In this document: in pieces, positions 5,048 through 8,292 of the stretch
How the letters are laid out: the number at the start of each line of letters is the position of its first letter
Numbering within the stretch: position 1 is the stretch's first letter
Origin: Lachnospiraceae bacterium
GTDB taxonomy: Bacteria > Bacillota > Clostridia > Lachnospirales > Lachnospiraceae
DNA length: 8,292 nucleotides
Assembly: GCA_900765975.1 (NCBI GenBank)
Contig: CAAFTS010000009.1
Location: 1-8,292, forward strand
Reading direction: 5' to 3'
The notes under the pieces: generated by a model
Seen by the model: the letters and a program-made list of their open reading frames with translations, nothing else
Told to the model about the DNA's origin: nothing
The model's database searches: none
Translations under genes and position numbers: made by a program

Positions 5048-7156
5048 CTAATATTTCATGTCATCCAGAGGTTCATTAAGCACCTCTGTACCCGGAAGCA
5101 CAAATCTTCCCTCTTTCAATAGTATAATCTGTTTTCCGGTTTTTGTTAATACACTTATTTCTTCTAACTCTTCATAAGGTATGGTTATATCTGTATGACA
5201 CTGAAAATATGCTTTTTCTGGATCTTCTTTTCGTAAAATAGAGCAAGAATTGTCCTTAGCAACAATCTCTTTGCCGCTTGGATTATATACCCGGATGTCT
5301 TCACTCCAACTATAACAAGTATCTCCCACCGCAAAATGTGGCCCTGTCTTCTCTGCAATCAGAATCGGCATTTTCTCTTCTATCTGATATTTTTTTGCAG
5401 TCACATAAGCCGTAGTATTGGTTCCGATCGCAAATTCCCCCAGAGGAAGGCTTTCGTGTTTATACAGCAAATTATCATAAATATACGTCCGTCCATCTGC
5501 TTCGTTTTCAAAATTTGAACACCGATAATCCGTAATCATTCCATCTGTGAATGTGATTTCCAGATTTTCATACTGTAGTTCATGTAAATATACTTTGCTT
5601 ACATGCAATACTCCATTGGTGCCTTCCAGTACCGGAGAAGTAAACACCTCTCCCACTGGAATATTGACATCAGCTACACAGTTTTCAAAAATTGTTTCCT
5701 TTTCCGGATCATTTAATTTCCACAAATTCACCGTTAAGTCTGTCCGATTCTCACCTTTTCCAAGAATATGCACAAATTCGCCCTGATCCAATGCATCAAT
5801 CAAAGTCTGCTGTACCTTCTCATACACACCGGCATCCAGCGTATTAATCCGAATGACCTCATCAAAAATCTCCGCATACTGTTCCCCAATTTCCGGAACC
5901 GGATATGCAATGATCGTAAAGCTCCGTTCTTCTCCCTTGATATACTGGTTTGTAATCTGTCCGGACTTACTGTCATACTGTAAAACAAGCCCCTGCTGCG
6001 CCTCTGTATAAGAAAATGCTTCTTCATGAACTTCCGGCGAAAATGGAACTTCTCCAAAGGTCTCAATCACTGCCGGTCCTGCAAACTGTGCTGCCTGCTC
6101 CTTATGTTTCTCATAAACATTCTTTAAGACATCCAGCTTTCTCTCTATATATCGTTTATCAAGAAACAATGCCTGATCCGACCGATGATCATACTCATAC
6201 TGTTTGTTTGGAATCGCTCCGTAATACCCAACCCGTATCTGTTCTTTTCTTGTAATCACACTGGATGCCGACCGATAAATCACCGGACGAAGTCCCATTT
6301 TTGCAAAATTTTCAATTGCACGCCGTACTACACGTTCAAATCCAAGACAATACCGGATATTGACAACCGATTTTTTAGACAAGTCTTTTCCTGTGTTGAT
6401 AAATCCCACACGATAGCCTTCTGTATATACATCAGCCATTTTCTGAATGGTTTCCTCCGGCAGAGATGCCAGATGCTGCGCTGTTTTCCATTCATTTTCT
6501 GTAATATATTCTCCAAAGGTATACAAATACCGTAAATCCTTTAAATCTGCATGGAGAATCACATCTGTCGCAAACGACCGTTCCGGATAAAGCTGTTCCT
6601 CAATCCGGTCAGCCAGAAAGACATCGCAGTAATCACTTGCATACCAATATAAAATCTCTTTTAACGATTTCCATTCCGGAACCTGTTCCTCAAAACAATT
6701 ATATACTTCAATCAACAACTCATTTAAAATCGTCAGATAATCCATACGATTTTCAAATGCATACGCAATCCCACTGTGAAGCTCCGCATAAAACATACTC
6801 AAAATCTGTCCCAGCTCTTTCCCAAACTGCTGCACTGCATAAACCGGCGACGCATAGCTCCTTTCATATGTCTCCGGCAAAATACTCCGATACAAGCGGG
6901 TATTATATTCTCTCATCTCCTCCAGGCTTAACTCCCGCCAGCTGCCACTCTCTACTTTCTGGCGCACTACCTCTAATTCCAACAGAAACATTGCACATTC
7001 CTGGAAATATTCTCGAAACATTTCGTCTACTGTATTTTCTGTTACCATTTGTTTCATTCGTTCAATTGTTAACTCATGACGTTCTGCACATGCTGTATTT
7101 TTCTCTTGCTGCCATTTCCAATCATAGATCAAATCTTGATTTTCCATTTTTGTCAT
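5048..7156 (-). CDS. M29-type metallo-aminopeptidase with long N-terminal extension
   Basis: A 702-residue protein without signal peptide or membrane span, so cytosolic. From about 237 to the end it follows the M29 (AmpS/PepS/AmpT) layout: a first subdomain (RVVRRAIENFAKMGLRPVIY, 275-294), then GKGENRTDLTVNL (466-478), NIPVGEVFTSP (498-508), LGEFAIGTN (572-580), AEKTGPHFAVG (601-611) and CHTD (653-656). The expected metal ligands are all present: Glu503, Glu574, His607, Tyr615, His654, Asp656, so it should remove N-terminal residues from peptides using two metal ions. Usual M29 enzymes have about 410 residues; here residues 1-235 form an extra acidic, probably helical region of unknown role. 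His607 and Tyr615 are 8 apart, one more than I recall for the family. The start was chosen for AGGAGG 8 bases ahead; the ATG overlaps the previous gene's TGA. Specificity cannot be read from sequence. Confidence 0.82.
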   Translation of the reverse strand: MTKMENQDLIYDWKWQQEKNTACAERHELTIERMKQMVTENTVDEMFREYFQECAMFLLELEVVRQKVESGSWRELSLEEMREYNTRLYRSILPETYERSYASPVYAVQQFGKELGQILSMFYAELHSGIAYAFENRMDYLTILNELLIEVYNCFEEQVPEWKSLKEILYWYASDYCDVFLADRIEEQLYPERSFATDVILHADLKDLRYLYTFGEYITENEWKTAQHLASLPEETIQKMADVYTEGYRVGFINTGKDLSKKSVVNIRYCLGFERVVRRAIENFAKMGLRPVIYRSASSVITRKEQIRVGYYGAIPNKQYEYDHRSDQALFLDKRYIERKLDVLKNVYEKHKEQAAQFAGPAVIETFGEVPFSPEVHEEAFSYTEAQQGLVLQYDSKSGQITNQYIKGEERSFTIIAYPVPEIGEQYAEIFDEVIRINTLDAGVYEKVQQTLIDALDQGEFVHILGKGENRTDLTVNLWKLNDPEKETIFENCVADVNIPVGEVFTSPVLEGTNGVLHVSKVYLHELQYENLEITFTDGMITDYRCSNFENEADGRTYIYDNLLYKHESLPLGEFAIGTNTTAYVTAKKYQIEEKMPILIAEKTGPHFAVGDTCYSWSEDIRVYNPSGKEIVAKDNSCSILRKEDPEKAYFQCHTDITIPYEELEEISVLTKTGKQIILLKEGRFVLPGTEVLNEPLDDMKY
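5066..5088 (-). other. Seven-base-pair hairpin in the predicted pur operon leader
   Basis: CAGAGGT (5066-5072) and ACCTCTG (5082-5088) pair perfectly around a 9-base loop. It lies within the last codons of the aminopeptidase gene and within the leader predicted from the promoter at 5121-5149. No T tract follows, so it is not a complete terminator. It may be an RNA fold in the leader or chance. Confidence 0.3.
5121..5149 (-). promoter_or_regulatory. Probable sigma-A promoter of the pur operon, inside the aminopeptidase gene
   Basis: On the minus strand TTAACA (5144-5149) is followed after exactly 17 bases by TATACT (5121-5126); each hexamer has one mismatch to consensus. Start of transcription would be near 5114, giving a leader of about 110 bases before the purE ATG. 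It is the best promoter-like match I found near purE; the 43-base gap itself is too short to hold one. Confidence 0.55.
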
Positions 7157-7500
7157 CTCAAAAGACCTCCTACGAATATTCCTATAAGCCCGAGCGAAAT
7201 CAATATATTCACTGTCATCCCAATCCGACAGGTCAGGTAATTCCGTTCCCGCTCCCGAAATCCTTTCATAGCTGCCTTAGCGCCAACCCCTGCCAAAACA
7301 ACTGCCAAAACCCCCATACCACCGACAAGCCCAATCGTCTTGCCACGCATCACAAATGCAATGACGATGGATGCCACAAGAATTCCAAGAGAAATACCAG
7401 CCAGCCAGCAGGAACGCTTTCCCATGGTCGAATGCTTCAAATAACTTTGTCCGTATTTCCGCGTTGCCAGCTTTTTGCTCTCCTTTTTTCTTCCAAACAT
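7153..7500 (-). CDS. Small three-span membrane protein of unknown function
   Basis: A 115-residue protein with a very basic N-terminus (MFGRKKESKKLATRKYGQ) and three hydrophobic segments at about 31-51, 55-76 and 93-114. The first loop is short (RGK) and the second is charged (KGFRERERNY, 79-88). By the positive-inside rule the N-terminus and the second loop would be cytoplasmic and the C-terminus outside. No catalytic residues are apparent. AAGGAG precedes the ATG by 8 bases. Its last codons supply the ribosome site of the aminopeptidase gene, and the two genes overlap as ATGA, so they are very probably made together. It may belong to the uncharacterised family catalogued as DUF6142; that is from memory and unverified. 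An anchor or partner for the peptidase is possible but only inferred from the coupling. Confidence 0.8.
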   Translation of the reverse strand: MFGRKKESKKLATRKYGQSYLKHSTMGKRSCWLAGISLGILVASIVIAFVMRGKTIGLVGGMGVLAVVLAGVGAKAAMKGFRERERNYLTCRIGMTVNILISLGLIGIFVGGLLR

Positions 7501-7528
7501 CTTTTTCTCTCCTTCTATCTAAACAAAT

Positions 7529-7981
7529 CTACCGTCTGGCAGAAATGAAATGTCCGATACTAAAAATAATATAGCCCAAAACACCGCCCAACGTATTCAG
7601 CAAAATATCATCTACATCAAAACTTCCGACTCTTGTCACAAGCTGAAAAATCTCTACCCCAAAACAAAGTCCAAAGCTATAGATAAAAGTCTTCCAAAAT
7701 CCTCTACGTCTGCTTGCCATTGCAACAAAAAATCCATAGGGTACGAAAATCAATATATTTCCAAACAGATTTGTAAATACCGCAAACATCCCCAATTCTT
7801 CCCGATATTCAATAAATCGTTTTATTTCCTTAAATAATTCTAAATTATATCGATACTCTTCCGTTGTACCGACACGACCATACCACTCTGAAAAGCACAA
7901 AAAATAAATCAAAAATATAATATACAATACAAACAATACTTTTCCGAGCGCTCGAAATCTCTTTTCTCTCTTCTTACTCAA
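7529..7981 (-). CDS. VanZ-family integral membrane protein
   Basis: A 150-residue protein with a basic N-terminus (SKKREKRFRALGK) and hydrophobic spans near 13-30, 66-90, 96-115 and 128-145. Family signatures are NLFGNILIFVPYGFF in the second span and EIFQLVTRVGSFDVDDILLNTLGGVLGY near the C-terminus, where the DVDD/N pattern is the usual VanZ mark. VanZ of enterococcal transposons gives low-level teicoplanin resistance by an unclear mechanism; most chromosomal VanZ-like proteins have no known role, and none of the vanHAX-type genes is present here. I start it at the TTG at 7981 because AGAGGG lies 6 bases upstream. A longer reading from a TTG at 8017 would begin inside a strong hairpin without ribosome site. 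It is followed after 28 bases by the three-span protein gene. Confidence 0.88.
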   Translation of the reverse strand: MSKKREKRFRALGKVLFVLYIIFLIYFLCFSEWYGRVGTTEEYRYNLELFKEIKRFIEYREELGMFAVFTNLFGNILIFVPYGFFVAMASRRRGFWKTFIYSFGLCFGVEIFQLVTRVGSFDVDDILLNTLGGVLGYIIFSIGHFISARR

Positions 7982-7987
7982 TCCAAT

Positions 7988-7993
7988 CCCTCT
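7988..7993 (-). promoter_or_regulatory. Ribosome binding site fixing the VanZ TTG start
   Basis: AGAGGG on the minus strand, with 6 bases to the TTG at 7981-7979. No ATG occurs in frame near the conserved N-terminus, so this site decides the start. Confidence 0.7.
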
Positions 7994-8002
7994 TATATCA
8001 TG

Positions 8003-8030
8003 TGAAAGCGCCTGCAAAACAGGCGCTCAC
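8003..8030 (-). terminator. GC-rich hairpin between the small membrane peptide gene and the VanZ gene
   Basis: AGCGCCTG (8007-8014 on plus) and CAGGCGCT (8020-8027) form a perfect 8-pair stem with a CAAAA loop on the plus strand (TTTTG on the minus strand). Outer GTG/CAC pairs extend it past a two-base bulge. On the minus strand only TTT follows, so it is an imperfect terminator. It lies 14 bases after the 49-residue gene and just before the VanZ ribosome site, so it could partly end the first transcript or act as a leader structure for VanZ. Confidence 0.5.
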
Positions 8031-8043
8031 CAGCTAACATTCA

Positions 8044-8193
8044 TTAAAAAATAATTTCATTGCGGTTTTTCAAAAGACGTGCTCCATTGATAATTGTCAG
8101 CACTCCTGCCGCCACACCTGCAACAATCACAACAATCCCTGCTGCAATATTTGCAGCTCCGGAGGAAGTCATTGTCTTATATGCTTTTTCCAT
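8044..8193 (-). CDS. 49-residue single-span membrane peptide, unknown function
   Basis: The peptide has a short polar N-terminus (MEKAYKTMTSSG), one Ala/Gly/Val/Ile-rich span (about 13-36) and a basic tail (ARLLKNRNEIIF). The C-terminal positive charges suggest the tail is cytoplasmic, with the N-terminus outside. The start at 8193 is chosen because AGGAGA (8201-8206) lies 7 bases ahead. An upstream in-frame ATG at 8229 has no ribosome site and falls inside a palindrome. The Gly/Ala-rich span and small size could fit a membrane-complex subunit, a toxin-like peptide or a short envelope protein; none can be chosen from sequence alone. It is the first minus-strand gene at the right edge, followed by a GC-rich hairpin and the VanZ gene. 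I do not recognise a named family. Confidence 0.72.
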   Translation of the reverse strand: MEKAYKTMTSSGAANIAAGIVVIVAGVAAGVLTIINGARLLKNRNEIIF

Positions 8194-8222
8194 GAAAACA
8201 TCTCCTCGTATAATATCTTTTA

Positions 8223-8242
8223 GATACATAAATCCATGTATC
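8223..8242. promoter_or_regulatory. Palindrome GATACAT-N6-ATGTATC upstream of the small membrane peptide gene
   Basis: A perfect 7-base inverted repeat with 6-base spacer, beginning about 30 bases upstream of the ATG. Its 20-base length and its position in the leader or promoter suit a dimeric regulator's operator. A leader hairpin is the alternative. The rest of the right edge (8243-8292) shows no gene. Confidence 0.4.
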
Positions 8243-8292
8243 CTGATTAATAAGTTACCAAATAAATATTGTTCAATCGGCTTAGCAAAGCC

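Noticed and set aside
5005..5114. Purine or PRPP riboswitch in the purE leader
   Set aside because: I could not find the conserved junction or loop patterns of these classes; only one simple 7-pair hairpin is visible. A covariance model search would settle it.
6637..7548. Open frame of 303 codons on the plus strand, antisense to the peptidase and three-span protein genes
   Set aside because: It lies wholly opposite genes with clear family motifs, ribosome sites and overlaps; its composition (rich in His, Pro, Ser, Thr, Cys) is that of a shadow frame and it shows no domain.
7945..7954. CGAGCGCTCG palindrome in the VanZ gene, similar to GGAGCGCTCC at 432-441 in trxA
   Set aside because: Both lie in coding sequence and are explained by Ala-Leu codons (GCG CTC) with flanking residues; two copies are not enough to argue for a functional site.
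8210..8215. TATTAT as -10 element for the small membrane peptide gene
   Set aside because: Transcription would begin within the ribosome binding site (8201-8206), leaving no usable leader; the true promoter is more likely further right.
8279..8292. GGCTT-AGCA-AAGCC hairpin at the right edge
   Set aside because: Only five pairs, no T tract after it on the minus strand, and cut by the window end; it may be part of a larger structure outside but cannot be called.

Overview
The window looks like chromosomal DNA from an anaerobic low-to-mid GC Firmicute, most likely a gut Lachnospiraceae. This is inferred from the A/T-rich but not extreme base use, the strong AGGAGG-type ribosome binding sites, the clostridial style of the PurD/PurM/PurN/PurE proteins, and a VanZ-like protein next to small membrane proteins. 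No mobile element, CRISPR array, tRNA or rRNA is visible.

Layout, left to right. The 3' end of a plus-strand gene of unknown function (to 239) converges on everything else. A long bidirectional terminator hairpin (302-343) separates it from nine minus-strand genes. Read in their own direction (right to left) these are: a 49-residue single-span membrane peptide; a VanZ-family membrane protein with a TTG start; a 115-residue three-span membrane protein; a 702-residue M29-type metallo-aminopeptidase with a long N-terminal extension; purE, purM, purN, purD; a Crp/Fnr-family regulator; and trxA (thioredoxin). No gap between genes exceeds 160 bases.

The genes appear to form two or three transcription units. 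The three-span protein and the aminopeptidase overlap by ATGA and are translationally coupled. A good sigma-A-type promoter (TTAACA-N17-TATACT, 5121-5149) lies inside the 3' end of the aminopeptidase gene and probably drives purE-purM-purN-purD, four enzymes of de novo IMP synthesis. The Crp/Fnr gene again starts in an ATGA overlap, this time with purD, so a regulator is physically built into the purine operon. Between it and trxA is a TGTGA/TCACA palindrome centred about 40 bases upstream of the predicted trxA start, where a class II Crp-type activator would bind. The regulator carries the R-E-x-x-x-R recognition-helix pattern that reads TGTGA in E. coli CRP. The most testable idea is therefore a purine-to-redox link: a regulator co-expressed with purine synthesis that activates thioredoxin. 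The second point of interest is the uncharacterised VanZ / three-span protein / extended M29 peptidase cluster.
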